In this document: positions 1 to 9,934 of the stretch, piece by piece | Numbering within the stretch: the first letter of the stretch is position 1 | Layout of the letters: every line of letters begins with the position of its first letter | Assembly (NCBI GenBank): GCA_964560875.1 | Contig: CAZLMW010000021.1 | Location: forward strand, 17,582 to 81,581 | DNA length: 64,000 bases | Direction: 5' to 3' | Source of the DNA: CAZLMW01 sp964560875 | GTDB lineage: Bacteria > Myxococcota_A > UBA9042 | Translations under genes and position numbers: made by a program | Notes under the pieces: model-generated | Seen by the model: the letters and a program-made list of their open reading frames with translations, nothing else | Told to the model about the DNA's origin: nothing | Databases searched by the model: none

Positions 1-78
1 GACCGTGTGCGGGTTACCTATGCGCGGATCTACGAGACGCTGCACCCGGTCGAATCCGTCGCCGAGTACGCGATCTGA
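1..78 (+). CDS. 3' end of an unidentified gene (partial)
   Basis: The first 78 bases are open in frame 1 and end in TGA, giving a 25-residue C-terminal tail rich in Val, Arg, Tyr and Glu (ending VAEYAI). The start lies outside the window. The tail is too short to assign a family. It could also be a chance open frame at the window edge, but it stops just before the inverted-repeat element at 81-198, as a real gene end would. Confidence 0.4.
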   Translation, partial: DRVRVTYARIYETLHPVESVAEYAI

Positions 79-80
79 CC

Positions 81-198
81 CCAATGCCGGTCGTTTAGGG
101 CTAAGGTATTGATTTCTAAGCTAAGCCAAGCGAGCAAAGCAGAGCCCCGGGGCTGAAGGCCCCGCCTTCAGCCGGGGTCGTTAGGTGACCGGCATTGG
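81..198. repeat. Inverted-repeat-bounded mini-element with inner hairpin
   Basis: A perfect 12-base inverted repeat, CCAATGCCGGTC at 81-92 and GACCGGCATTGG at 187-198, encloses about 94 bases. Inside is a second hairpin: GGCTGAAGGC (151-160) pairs with GCCTTCAGCC (164-173) across a CCC loop, and CCCC (145-148) pairs with GGGG (174-177) across a two-base bulge. No gene fits within it. The form suits a REP/MITE-like non-autonomous repeat or a structured intergenic RNA. No T-run follows either arm, so it is not a canonical terminator. It lies between the 3' end of the partial gene and the 3' end of the HD-GYP gene. Confidence 0.6.
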
Positions 199-242
199 AT
201 CTAACCCGGCTTGGCGCGCATTAGCGCCGGTTCACGAGTCGT

Positions 243-2093
243 CTACTTGGAACTCGTGTGCCGCTTTTTCACACGGAACAGACCTGACGGGCGCCGAATG
301 GGGCTGGTCGATGTGCCCTGGCGTGTCGGATCCGGGGCGTTGACGTCGCTCTCTTCGCCGTACGCCGCGAGGTATTCGGGCAGAAAGCCGATCCATTGCT
401 TGGCGCGGATCTTCTCGGCCGGCAGCAGAAAGCTTCGCGGCACGATCGAGAGCAGCGCCTCTTCGTCGACTTCATCGATTTGTTCAGGCGGCAGGAACAT
501 CGACGCGTATTGCTTGTAGAGGCCGCTTCGCACAAAGAGGTCGAGCAGATCCGGGTCGAGGTGGTTGTCCCGCTTCATGAAACCCATGATGCGCATCGAC
601 TCGGACAGCGTCTTGCCGGGTTTGTACGGGCGATCCTGGGCCGTCAACGCCTCGAACACATCGGCGATCGCCATCATGCGCGCCGGGATCGACATGTCGC
701 CGGCGTACAGGCCCTTGGGGTAGCCGGTGCCGTCGATCTTCTCGTGGTGGCCGCCCGCGTACTCGGGAACCCGCCGCAGGTGGCGCGGAAACGGCAGCGC
801 CTCGAGCATGCGCACCGTCTCGACCATGTGACCGTTGATGATGATGCGCTCTTCGGGCGTCAACGTGCCGCGCGGGATCTTCAGGTTGTAGGCCTCGTCC
901 TCGGTGATCAGCGGCATCTGGCCGTCTTCGAATGCGAAGCAGCGGGCCGCGATCGCGTCGATGCGGTCCTTGTCGGCCTGGCGCATGAATTCGGCGCCGA
1001 TGTTGGCCTTCTCGATGAACGCGATGTCGTCCGACAGGCTTGCGTCGACCGCGGCGATGGCGGCGTCGGCTTGCTCCTGGGTGATCTTGCCGGCGATGAC
1101 GTCGCGCAGCGCGGCGATTTCGACGTCTCGGCGGGCCACTTCAAAGCGCGTGCGAACCAGGTCGATGCGGTCGTAGATCGTCTCGAGCTTGGTCGCCTTG
1201 TCCATCACGTGGACCGGCGTGATGATCTTGCCGCAGTCGTGCAACCACGAGGCGATGTGCAGCTCGTACTGCTCTTCGGGGGTCATCGTGAACGACGACA
1301 GCGGCCCTTCCGTCTCGGCCACCGCGGCCTTGCTGAGCATCTTCACCAGGATCGGCACGCGTTCGCAGTGGGCGCCCGTGTACGGCGACTTATGGTCGAT
1401 CGCGGCGGCGATCAGCTTGATGAACGACTCGAGCAGCTCGCGCTGGCTGTCGACCAACATCTGGTTGTCGAGCGCGATCGCGGCCTGTGAAGCGAGGGCC
1501 TCGACCAGGTCGCGCTCGTTGATCGAGAACGGGCGCGGCTTCCCGGTCGCCTTGTCGGTCGCGTTGAGCAGCTGGAGCACGCCGATCACACGGTTTTGGC
1601 TGTTGACCAGCGGCACCGTGAACAGCGACGTGCTGCGGTAGTTGTTGTGGGCGTCGAACGCGCGCGTGCCGGTGAAGTCGAAGCCTGCGGCGTGGTAGGC
1701 GTCCGGGATGTGAACCGATTCGCGCCGCAGCGCGCAGTACGTCGCGATGTTGCCGTGGTTGGGCTCGCCGGTGACCTCGGAGTAGAGGGGAATCGGCGGC
1801 AGTGTGATGGCCTTGCCCGTCGTTCCGCCGAGCGCGATGCCGAGCGACTCGGTCCGCATGATGGCGAACTTGAGGTGATCTTCCTCGGTGCGCAGGTACA
1901 GTGTGCCGCCGTCGGCGTGGCAAAACGCCTTGGCCTCGATCAGGATGAGCTCGATGAGCCGGTCGCGATTGCGCTCCGAACTGAGCGCGACACCGATCCG
2001 GTGCAACAACTGCAGCCGTTTGAGTTGGTTTTTGAGCCCATCGACCATCGAGGTCCAGAGTTCGAGGTGGCCAGTGTGATGATTGTGGCGCAA
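243..2093 (-). CDS. GAF-HD-GYP domain protein, probable c-di-GMP phosphodiesterase
   Basis: 616-residue cytoplasmic signalling protein. Residues ~25-210 form a GAF sensor domain (ending QAAIALDNQ). Residues ~215-545 form an HD-GYP domain, a metal-dependent phosphohydrolase known to hydrolyse cyclic di-GMP. The metal-binding HD is at 285-286 (HDCGK), the HH at 449-450 and the signature GTGYP at 455-459. About 130 residues between the HD motif and the conserved GHM at 421-423 are longer than usual and partly coiled-coil-like, so this is an insertion. No transmembrane segment is seen. The first ATG overlaps the divergent lipoprotein gene by 15 bases. An internal Met at residue 16 (base 2048) would avoid the overlap and is a realistic alternative start. 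The domain assignment is firm; the ligand of the GAF domain is unknown. Confidence 0.9.
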   Translation of the reverse strand: MRHNHHTGHLELWTSMVDGLKNQLKRLQLLHRIGVALSSERNRDRLIELILIEAKAFCHADGGTLYLRTEEDHLKFAIMRTESLGIALGGTTGKAITLPPIPLYSEVTGEPNHGNIATYCALRRESVHIPDAYHAAGFDFTGTRAFDAHNNYRSTSLFTVPLVNSQNRVIGVLQLLNATDKATGKPRPFSINERDLVEALASQAAIALDNQMLVDSQRELLESFIKLIAAAIDHKSPYTGAHCERVPILVKMLSKAAVAETEGPLSSFTMTPEEQYELHIASWLHDCGKIITPVHVMDKATKLETIYDRIDLVRTRFEVARRDVEIAALRDVIAGKITQEQADAAIAAVDASLSDDIAFIEKANIGAEFMRQADKDRIDAIAARCFAFEDGQMPLITEDEAYNLKIPRGTLTPEERIIINGHMVETVRMLEALPFPRHLRRVPEYAGGHHEKIDGTGYPKGLYAGDMSIPARMMAIADVFEALTAQDRPYKPGKTLSESMRIMGFMKRDNHLDPDLLDLFVRSGLYKQYASMFLPPEQIDEVDEEALLSIVPRSFLLPAEKIRAKQWIGFLPEYLAAYGEESDVNAPDPTRQGTSTSPIRRPSGLFRVKKRHTSSK

Positions 2094-3038
2094 CTGCGAC
2101 GCGGATGTCGATCCCTGCCGATGTTATTACTCGCCGTCTCGACCGGATGCGCGGGCAACGCTGTCTTCTGGAACGACCCGCCGCCACTGCGCCTCAAGCC
2201 ACACGAGCTTGACGAGGCGCGCCGGGACCGGCTGCGCGACCTCTCCCATGTCGGATTGAAAAGGGCGCGAGCCGCCGTCAACAGCGGCCAGCGGGTGCGC
2301 TGGTATGGGCAGGCCGGAATCGCTCAATATCGTTTGCAGTCCGGGCGCGTGCCCCTCGACGTCGACCTGCTGATGGACGATCCGACAGGCATGATCGCGA
2401 TGGACACCGTCAACGATGCCAACGAGACCGAACGGCGTCATCACCCCCACCTTTTCGATTGCACGTCGTGGTATCGGCGTATCAACGCCCAGAAAGCATC
2501 AGCGGTGCATTCCGCCTGGGCTGCCCATTGTCAGTTTCGAATCGGCGAGCTGCGGACCGATGTCTTCCGCAACGTGAAATTCGCCCGATCGTTCGACGGC
2601 ACGATGCCCAGGCGGCTGCGCGCGCGGCTCAAGGCGCTGAATCGGGCGGTGGACGCCTACAAACAAGCGCAGAGGATCGCGCTGCGTGCCAATGAGCGTG
2701 CGGTCATCGTCGCAAGCTCAGCGCGCATGGTGATTCTGCTGTCCGAAATGGCCCGCGACATCGCGCGGGTGCCCGTGCCCGAGGTCTACCGGAACGCGCC
2801 GAAGATCGCGGCGGCGCTCGTGGCCAAACAGCGCCAGATCGCGGTGCGTTTTGGCGACAAGGCGCGGGAGTTGCTGGGCCAGATGAACAAGGTGGCGCGC
2901 GCCCTGAGGCGGGAAGATGACCCGTGGGCGAAGGCGGCTCGAAAGGCGGTCCTGGCCGCGCCGCGTCAAAGCAACGCGGAGGTCTTTGGCGCCGCTACAG
3001 GCGGACCTTCCACGCGACCCCGTCCGGGCGGTCCATAA
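2079..3038 (+). CDS. Hypothetical lipoprotein
   Basis: 319 residues. The N-terminus has Arg residues, a hydrophobic stretch (MLLLAVSTG) and a lipobox-like Cys followed by AGN, so export and lipid attachment are likely. The mature part is charged and mainly helical: long Arg/Ala-rich helices around residues 180-300 may form a coiled coil. No family is recognised. The frame is open further upstream, but only from 2079 does the protein gain a sensible signal peptide; a Met at 2121 is the alternative. The 3' end overlaps the convergent cysS gene by 44 bases, so the last ~15 residues are an unusual Pro/Arg/Gly tail. Confidence 0.65.
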   Translation: MIVAQLRRGCRSLPMLLLAVSTGCAGNAVFWNDPPPLRLKPHELDEARRDRLRDLSHVGLKRARAAVNSGQRVRWYGQAGIAQYRLQSGRVPLDVDLLMDDPTGMIAMDTVNDANETERRHHPHLFDCTSWYRRINAQKASAVHSAWAAHCQFRIGELRTDVFRNVKFARSFDGTMPRRLRARLKALNRAVDAYKQAQRIALRANERAVIVASSARMVILLSEMARDIARVPVPEVYRNAPKIAAALVAKQRQIAVRFGDKARELLGQMNKVARALRREDDPWAKAARKAVLAAPRQSNAEVFGAATGGPSTRPRPGGP

Positions 3039-4467
3039 CCGCGATCGACATCTCTTCGAGCTTGGCGCGGATGCCGTCGGCGCGACCCCAGTCTTTTTCG
3101 GCGCGCGCTTCGAGGCGTTGCTGCAGGAGCGTTTCGACGTCACCCTGGTTGATGCCCATGTCGCCGAGCCGCTTCTCCTTGACCTCTTGCTCGAACTGCT
3201 CGCTGGTCAGCTGCATGAAGCCGAGCGCGTCACCGACGAGCGCGAACGCCTTGAGGGCCGGGGCGACCACGGGTCCGCCGCGCTTTTTCGCCTTCTTGTG
3301 GTTGGCGAAGCGGTTGACGGCGCGGGCGAGCTCAAACAGCTGGCCAAGCGCCTGGGCGGTGTTGAAGTCGTTGTCCACGGACGCGTAAAAGCGCTCGGAG
3401 AAGCCGCGGCCCAGCTCGAGCACGCGCATCGCATCGGATCCGAGCGACTTGGCGACGTCGTCGGCTTTTTCCTGGCCGCCCATCGCTTCGGCGACCTCGC
3501 GCGCTTCGTACAGGCGGGCCAACATCGCGAGCGCTTCGGGCAGCGCCTCACCGCTCCACGGCAGGGGCGACCGGTAGTGGTTCTGCAGGTAGTACAGCCG
3601 CAGCGTCTCGGCCGGGAAACGCTTGAGGGCATCCCGCACGTTGATCACGTTGCCGAGGCTCTTGCCCATCTTCTGGCCGCTGGACATCGTCAGCAGGCCG
3701 TTGTGCATCCAGTACCGCGCGAAGGGCGCGCCGTTGCCGCACTCGGACTGCGCGATCTCGTTTTCGTGGTGCGGAAAGACCAGGTCGAGCCCGCCGCCGT
3801 GTACGTCGACGGTTTCACCGAGCGAGGCGTAGCACATGGCCGAGCATTCGATATGCCAGCCGGGGCGGCCGGGGCCAAACGGGCTGTCCCACGCCGGTTC
3901 GCCTTCTTTGGCGGCTTTCCAGAGCGCAAAATCGGCCGGGTCGCGTTTGCCGGACGCATCATCGGCGCTGCGCAGCTCGTCGACCTTCTGGCCGCTCAGC
4001 TTGCCGTAGCTGTCGCACGTCTTGACCGAAAACCAGACGGTTCCGTCCTGCTCGTAGGCGTTGCCGGCGTCGAGCAAGCGCTGCACCAGGGCGTGAATGG
4101 CGTCCAGCGATGTCGAGACGCGCGGCTCCTCGTCCGGCATGGCGAGGCCGAGGTTGCCGACGTCTTCGTGGAAGTGGTCGATGTAGCGCTGCGCGAGCAC
4201 CAGCGGCTCTTCGCCCAGCGCGTTGGCGCGGTTGATGATCTTGTCGTCGATGTCTGTGAAGTTGCGAACGAAGCGAACGTCCCAGCCGCGGTGCCGCGCG
4301 TAGCGGACGAAGCTGTCGAACACGACCATCGCCCGCGCGTGGCCGACATGGATGTGGTCATAGACCGTCATCCCGCAGACATAGAGGCTCAGGTGCCCGG
4401 GGGTCATCGGCTCGAAGTCCTCGACACTGCGGCTGAGGGTGTTGTACAGGCGAAGCGGCGCGGCCAT
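2995..4467 (-). CDS. cysS: Cysteinyl-tRNA synthetase
   Basis: 490-residue class I aminoacyl-tRNA synthetase charging tRNA-Cys, close to the usual ~460-490 residues. The HIGH-like motif HVGH is at 40-43 and the KMSKS-like motif is KMGKS at 266-270. Zinc ligands match the family: C31 (YVCGMT), C208 (HIECSAMC) and the HHENE block at 233-237. The C-terminal DALR-type anticodon-binding helices cover roughly 320-450. The ATG at 4467 gives the conventional start (LRLYNT follows within ten residues); an open frame further upstream has no family similarity. Divergent from gloB with 96 bases between. Confidence 0.97.
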   Translation of the reverse strand: MAAPLRLYNTLSRSVEDFEPMTPGHLSLYVCGMTVYDHIHVGHARAMVVFDSFVRYARHRGWDVRFVRNFTDIDDKIINRANALGEEPLVLAQRYIDHFHEDVGNLGLAMPDEEPRVSTSLDAIHALVQRLLDAGNAYEQDGTVWFSVKTCDSYGKLSGQKVDELRSADDASGKRDPADFALWKAAKEGEPAWDSPFGPGRPGWHIECSAMCYASLGETVDVHGGGLDLVFPHHENEIAQSECGNGAPFARYWMHNGLLTMSSGQKMGKSLGNVINVRDALKRFPAETLRLYYLQNHYRSPLPWSGEALPEALAMLARLYEAREVAEAMGGQEKADDVAKSLGSDAMRVLELGRGFSERFYASVDNDFNTAQALGQLFELARAVNRFANHKKAKKRGGPVVAPALKAFALVGDALGFMQLTSEQFEQEVKEKRLGDMGINQGDVETLLQQRLEARAEKDWGRADGIRAKLEEMSIAVMDRPDGVAWKVRL

Positions 4468-4563
4468 GTCGACTCCGAGTCGGTTGAAGGTCGAAACAGG
4501 GGCGGCAGAATGGCCACCGCTGCCCGACAATTCAACCGCAGATCCCCAACCCGCTGGCTCGCC

Positions 4564-5397
4564 ATGCAACACGTCGTACAAACGCCGCGAGAACCGTTCA
4601 CCGTCGCCGGTGGTCGCCTGCAGGTTCACCAGGTCCCGCTGTGGATGGACAACCTCGGCTGGGTGGTCGTTTGCGTGCAGTCCCAAGCGTGCGCGGTGGT
4701 CGATGGCCCCGAGGCCGGACCCGTGCTCGACTATGTGCAGGCAAACGGCTGGCGGTTGACCACCGTCCTCAACACGCACACCCATCCCGATCACGTTGGG
4801 ATCAACCGCGATCTCGGCCGGCGGGGGCTGCTCGATTCGATGCGGGTGTACGGCCCCAGCTCGCGACCCGATGACGTGCCCGGGATCACCGATCCGGTCG
4901 GCGAAGGCGATCGCGTGCTGGTCGGCGAGGTGCAAGGGCGCGTTTGGCTGACCGAGGGCCACATCGACGGGCACCTCACGTTCATCTTCGGCGACGAAAA
5001 CGACCCGGATGGGCCGGCAGCATTTTGCGGTGACACCATGTTCGGCGCGGGCTGCGGCTACCTGTTCGATGGACCACCGGCGAAGATGCACGCGAGTTTG
5101 CAGCGCCTCGCCACACTCGACCCACGCACGCGCGTCTGCTGCGCCCACGAATACACGCTCGACAACCTGCGCTTCGCCTTCTCCCTGGACCGGGACAACC
5201 CGGCGTTGAACGATCGAATCCGCGCGACGCGCGCCACCGTCGCAAAAGGGGGCTGCACCGTGCCGTCAACCATCGCGGTTGAGCGGGCGACCAACCCTTT
5301 CCTGGCCGCCAACGACGCCGCTGACTTCGCCGCCATGCGCAGTCTCAAGGACGGCAAAGCCTATCGCGCCATTTCCGACGAGGAGCTGCCCTCATGA
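4564..5397 (+). CDS. gloB: Hydroxyacylglutathione hydrolase (glyoxalase II), MBL fold
   Basis: 277 residues; would hydrolyse S-D-lactoylglutathione or a related thioester in methylglyoxal detoxification, in the cytoplasm. The metallo-beta-lactamase signature THTHPDH is at 71-77, the GH of the second metal motif at 132-133, FCGDT at 154-158 with GAGCGYLFDG after it, and the glyoxalase-II-specific HEYTLDN at 195-201. NPFL at 244-247 fits the C-terminal substrate-binding helices. The 4564 ATG gives the family-like beginning (VHQVPLWMDN at 21-30); an upstream ATG at 4510 would add 18 Arg/Ala-rich residues. The stop codon overlaps the ATG of the ACMSD gene by 4 bases, so the two are probably translated together. 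Confidence 0.92.
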   Translation: MQHVVQTPREPFTVAGGRLQVHQVPLWMDNLGWVVVCVQSQACAVVDGPEAGPVLDYVQANGWRLTTVLNTHTHPDHVGINRDLGRRGLLDSMRVYGPSSRPDDVPGITDPVGEGDRVLVGEVQGRVWLTEGHIDGHLTFIFGDENDPDGPAAFCGDTMFGAGCGYLFDGPPAKMHASLQRLATLDPRTRVCCAHEYTLDNLRFAFSLDRDNPALNDRIRATRATVAKGGCTVPSTIAVERATNPFLAANDAADFAAMRSLKDGKAYRAISDEELPS

Positions 5398-6439
5398 GCA
5401 TCAACGGCATGCTGAAGATCGACATGCACGCGCATGTCCTGCCCCGCACCTGGCCGCGCCTCAAGGAGCGCTACGGGTACGGCGGCTTCATCTACCTCGA
5501 GCACGCGTCCGAAGAGCGCCCGGACATCCGCCCCGGCTACGCCCACATGATGCGCGACGACGGCCACTTCTTCCGCGAGGTCGAGCCCAACTTATGGGAC
5601 CCCGCGATGCGCATCGAAGACTGCGATCGCTTCGACATCGACGTGCAGGTGCTTTCCACGGTGCCGGTCATGTTCGCGTACTGGGCCAAACCGCAGGACA
5701 CGCTCGACCTGTGCGGCATCCTCAACGACGACATCGCCGCGCATATCCAGGCCAATCCGAAACGTTTCGCAGGTGTTGGCAGCTTGCCCATGCAGGCGCC
5801 CGAGTTGGCCGTCAAAGAGCTGCGGCGTTGCCGTCAAATCGGCCTGTGCGGTGTGCAAGTGGGCTCGCATTGCGGTGACTTCAACCTCGACGACGAGCGC
5901 TACGAGCAGCTCTGGGCCGCCGCCGAAGAAGAGGACCTGGCCGTGTTCGTCCACCCCTGGGACATGATGGGCAAGGAGCGGATGCCGCGTCATTGGCTCC
6001 CGTGGCTCGTCGGAATGCCGGCCGAGACGTCGCTTGCGATCTGTTCGTTGGTGATGGGCGGCGTGCTCGATCGCTACCCGAAGCTGCGGTTTGTTTTCGC
6101 CCACGCAGGCGGTGGTTTCATGGGCACGATGGGCCGGATCGATCACGGCTGGCGGGTGCGGCCCGACCTGTGCCAGACGCACACGAAGAACCCTCCGAGC
6201 AGCTACATACAGCGCTTCTTCATCGACGCCATCACCCACGACGAGGACATGCTCAAGCTCATCGTCAAGCGTATGGGCGCCAACCGGGTGATGCTCGGCA
6301 CCGACTATCCGTTCCCGCTCGGGGAGCTGTCGCCCGGCAAGCTGATTCAGGAATGCGACGCCTTCGACGGGGAGACGACCCGTCAGCTGCTCGGTGCCAC
6401 GGCGCTCGAGGCGTTTGGGCTGGACGAGGCGAACTTCCG

Positions 6440-6443
<4 letters not shown>
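5394..6443 (+). CDS. acmsd: 2-amino-3-carboxymuconate-6-semialdehyde decarboxylase (ACMSD-type amidohydrolase)
   Basis: 349 residues. ACMSD removes the carboxylate from aminocarboxymuconate semialdehyde in the kynurenine branch of tryptophan breakdown, diverting it from quinolinate/NAD synthesis. Metal ligands fit the family: H12 and H14 (DMHAHV), H187 (FVHPWD) and D304 (LGTDYPFPLGEL), with the catalytic-type H237 (FAHAGGG). ACMSD-specific blocks are present: LSTVPVMFAYWAKP at 87-100, LPMQAPELAVKE at 131-142 and WLPWLVGMPAE at 201-211. From memory these match animal ACMSD very closely. Overlaps gloB by 4 bases; the 3' end meets the convergent symporter gene with a 4-base overlap. No other kynurenine-pathway gene is in the window. 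Confidence 0.93.
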
Positions 6444-7889
<1,446 letters not shown>

Positions 7890-7897
<8 letters not shown>

Positions 7898-8132
7898 GGT
7901 CGCTGCCCCTATTCTCGCTGGCCCCGTTCTCGCCGCCGCCGGTCACACGATGATAGAGACCGAGCGCGACGAAGCTGGCGAGCACCCAGCCGAGGTTCCA
8001 GGCCAGCGCCATCGGGACACCCGCGAACGTTTCGCCATGGCTGGCGACCAGCGATAGACCGGGGCCTGTGACGGCGAGGGCGCACACCACGTAGAACGCG
8101 GTGAGGGCGACGAGGGACACCTTCGGCTGCAT
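7890..8132 (-). CDS. Small two-helix membrane protein, symporter partner (DUF3311/DUF485-like)
   Basis: 80 residues with two predicted transmembrane helices (about 8-30 and 38-62) and a polar, Gly/Asn-rich tail. Many SSS symporters are preceded by such a short subunit, annotated DUF485, DUF3311 or YhdT-type, and the 8-base overlap with the symporter supports that role. The segment MALAWNLGWVLASF resembles the second helix of DUF3311 proteins, but the assignment to one of these families is uncertain. It is probably needed for stability or activity of the transporter. Confidence 0.75.
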
Positions 8133-8151
8133 CGGCGTCGGCTTGGCTCTG

Positions 8152-8727
8152 TCAGCGAGCGGCGACAGCGCTGAGGAGTTTCCACGTGTTCAAGCCGTGA
8201 TTCTGCACGTGGATTCGGATCGGTGTGCCCGCTGCAATTGTGGTGTTGAGGCGGTGCTTGGGTGTGAAGCTGGCCTCGATGGCGCCTTCGGGCGGGATGG
8301 GCTTTTCGACCTTGAGCAGCGAATGTTCGCCGAGCCGGAGTTCCGCGAGGGCGTCAGCTCCCTTGGGTCCGGCGTACAGCGGCAGGTGCCAAAACACGAT
8401 GCGCAGCTCGTCGCACGACTCGACCGCGGCCTGGGACGGCTGCTGCAGGGTGATGAAGTTGCAGACGCCGGTATCGAACTCGAGGGCCCCGGCTTCGGCC
8501 TTGAACGCGCCGGCGCCGCAGGTGGCTTCCGCGGGGAGGTTTGCGGCCCACGGATCGTCTTTGAGCTCGACCTTCTGCCACTTGGCGTGGTCGATCAGCG
8601 ACACCTCTGTGGTGGGTGTCGGGCAGCTCGCGTCATCCGAGCAACCAGCCGCCCCGATGAGCAATGTCAACAAGGCGAGCAACGTCAACAAGGCGAGCTC
8701 GGCAAGTGCAAAAGGTCGGATCGACAT
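8152..8727 (-). CDS. Hypothetical lipoprotein
   Basis: 191 residues with a clear lipoprotein signal: a hydrophobic core LALLTLLALLTLLIG and lipobox GAAGC with Cys at residue 29. The mature part (~160 residues) has few cysteines and looks beta-rich, ending in a segment (IRIHVQNHGLNTWKLLS) typical of beta-sandwich edges. No family is recognised. The signal peptide contains a nearly exact short tandem duplication at DNA level (about 8662-8699), giving the repeated LLTLLALLTLL. It lies 19 bases upstream of the symporter pair on the same strand, so co-transcription is possible. Confidence 0.75.
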   Translation of the reverse strand: MSIRPFALAELALLTLLALLTLLIGAAGCSDDASCPTPTTEVSLIDHAKWQKVELKDDPWAANLPAEATCGAGAFKAEAGALEFDTGVCNFITLQQPSQAAVESCDELRIVFWHLPLYAGPKGADALAELRLGEHSLLKVEKPIPPEGAIEASFTPKHRLNTTIAAGTPIRIHVQNHGLNTWKLLSAVAAR

Positions 8728-8796
8728 GGGGCCGGTATAGCAGATGGCGGGCGCCGCTACAGCGCCACTGGAGCGATCGTCGCAGCTGGGATGGGT

Positions 8797-9444
8797 TCAG
8801 CCGTTGGCGGCGGATTCGGTGGTTTCGGCGGCGGCCTGGGCTTCTTCCCGCAGGCGAACAGGGGTCTGTCTTTCGGGGTATTTGCCCTTCATCCCGTCGT
8901 AGAACGCGCGCACGGCGTCCATGTCGGCGTGGATGTCACCAGTGGGGTGAATGGCCGGCCCGACGCCCGAGTGTTTCGCGCCCCAATCGAGGAACGACGG
9001 AACGATCGGCACACCGGCCTCACAGGCGATGTGATAAAAGCCGCTTTTCCAGTGTTCACGCAGACTTCGCGAGCCGGATGGGGCAATGGCGAGGAACATG
9101 CCATCGGACTCGCGGATGCGTTCGGCGACTTGTTGGACCTGGCCGACGGGTTTGGACCGATCGACCCCGACCGCGCCGAACGACCGCAAGACAAAGCCGA
9201 ACGGGCCGGAGACGAGCGACTGCTTGGCGATCCAGTGCAGCTTGATCCGGAACACCCAGGCCGTGGCGATCATGAACACGCCGTCCCAGTTGGTGGTGTG
9301 GGGCGCGGCGATCAGGACGAGGCGCTTGTCGGTTGGCAGCCGGCCGGAGAGGCGCCAGCCAAAGGACGTCAGCCATAGGCGGCCGAACCAATAGCGGAAC
9401 AACCCCGTCGACGGACCGTTGTGTTGAATCGTTGAGTCGAGCAC
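8797..9444 (-). CDS. 1-acylglycerol-3-phosphate O-acyltransferase-like protein (PlsC family)
   Basis: 215 residues. The PlsC/LPLAT motif I HTTNWD (H-x4-D) is at 49-54, a VDR near 94-96 contributes to phosphate contacts, and motif III appears as PSGSRS at 122-127 instead of the usual EGTRS. PIVPS at 147-150 is motif IV. Such enzymes transfer acyl groups to lysophosphatidate or related glycerolipids at the inner membrane. The absence of Glu in motif III and the short length are typical of bacterial homologues of uncertain acceptor, so lysophosphatidate is not assured. The C-terminus is an Ala/Glu-rich tail. Confidence 0.85.
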   Translation of the reverse strand: MLDSTIQHNGPSTGLFRYWFGRLWLTSFGWRLSGRLPTDKRLVLIAAPHTTNWDGVFMIATAWVFRIKLHWIAKQSLVSGPFGFVLRSFGAVGVDRSKPVGQVQQVAERIRESDGMFLAIAPSGSRSLREHWKSGFYHIACEAGVPIVPSFLDWGAKHSGVGPAIHPTGDIHADMDAVRAFYDGMKGKYPERQTPVRLREEAQAAAETTESAANG

Positions 9445-9475
9445 GGGCCATGCGTGCCGTCGCGGGCATCGGGGG

Positions 9476-9745
9476 TCAAGGGCGGCGGGCGCTCAACCGG
9501 CGTTTTTTGCCGGCTGTGACACGTTTTTTACATGGCGAGGGCGCGGATAACGGCCGGGACCCTCCTATCCATGAACAGCGTCGATCGACGGACCGAATCC
9601 TGGCGAGGCGTTCATCGGGGTCGAAGATGCCCTCGGTGTCCGGCGCGATGAGGTCGGGGAAGACGGTGCGCAGCGTGTGGAATTTGCTGCCGTGCGGACC
9701 CGATTCGAGGCCGTGAAGGAACACGGGTTGAGGCTTTGGCGTCAT
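9476..9745 (-). pseudogene. Truncated alpha/beta-hydrolase, N-terminal remnant
   Basis: The first ~48 residues look like the start of a YqiA/YcfP-type esterase: PVFLHGLESGPHGSK, the HG oxyanion-hole strand, followed by a segment ending GIFDPDERLARI. The continuation that should carry the nucleophile elbow (GxSxG), the acid and the histidine is missing. After about base 9600 the frame reads an Arg/Ser/Cys-rich tail unlike any domain and stops at 9476. The original ATG (9745; GTG at 9751 also possible) is kept, so this looks like a gene cut by deletion or rearrangement. Confidence 0.55.
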
Positions 9746-9934
9746 GGTCACCCGACGGTCAAGAGGGCGCCGGGGTTCTCGCAGCCGAGCTGCCGCAGGT
9801 CAAAACGGTCACTCTAACGGTCGTTTGTTGGTGATCCCACTGATATAGCCATCCGGCCTCGCGACGCGTCCTATAGGCCTCGCTGGGCTCGTGTGGGCAT
9901 TTTGACCCTCAAAAAGGGCCCGAATTCGGCTCCG

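Noticed and set aside
9476..9745. Intact small esterase
   Set aside because: Only the first ~48 residues resemble the hydrolase; nucleophile, acid and histidine are missing.
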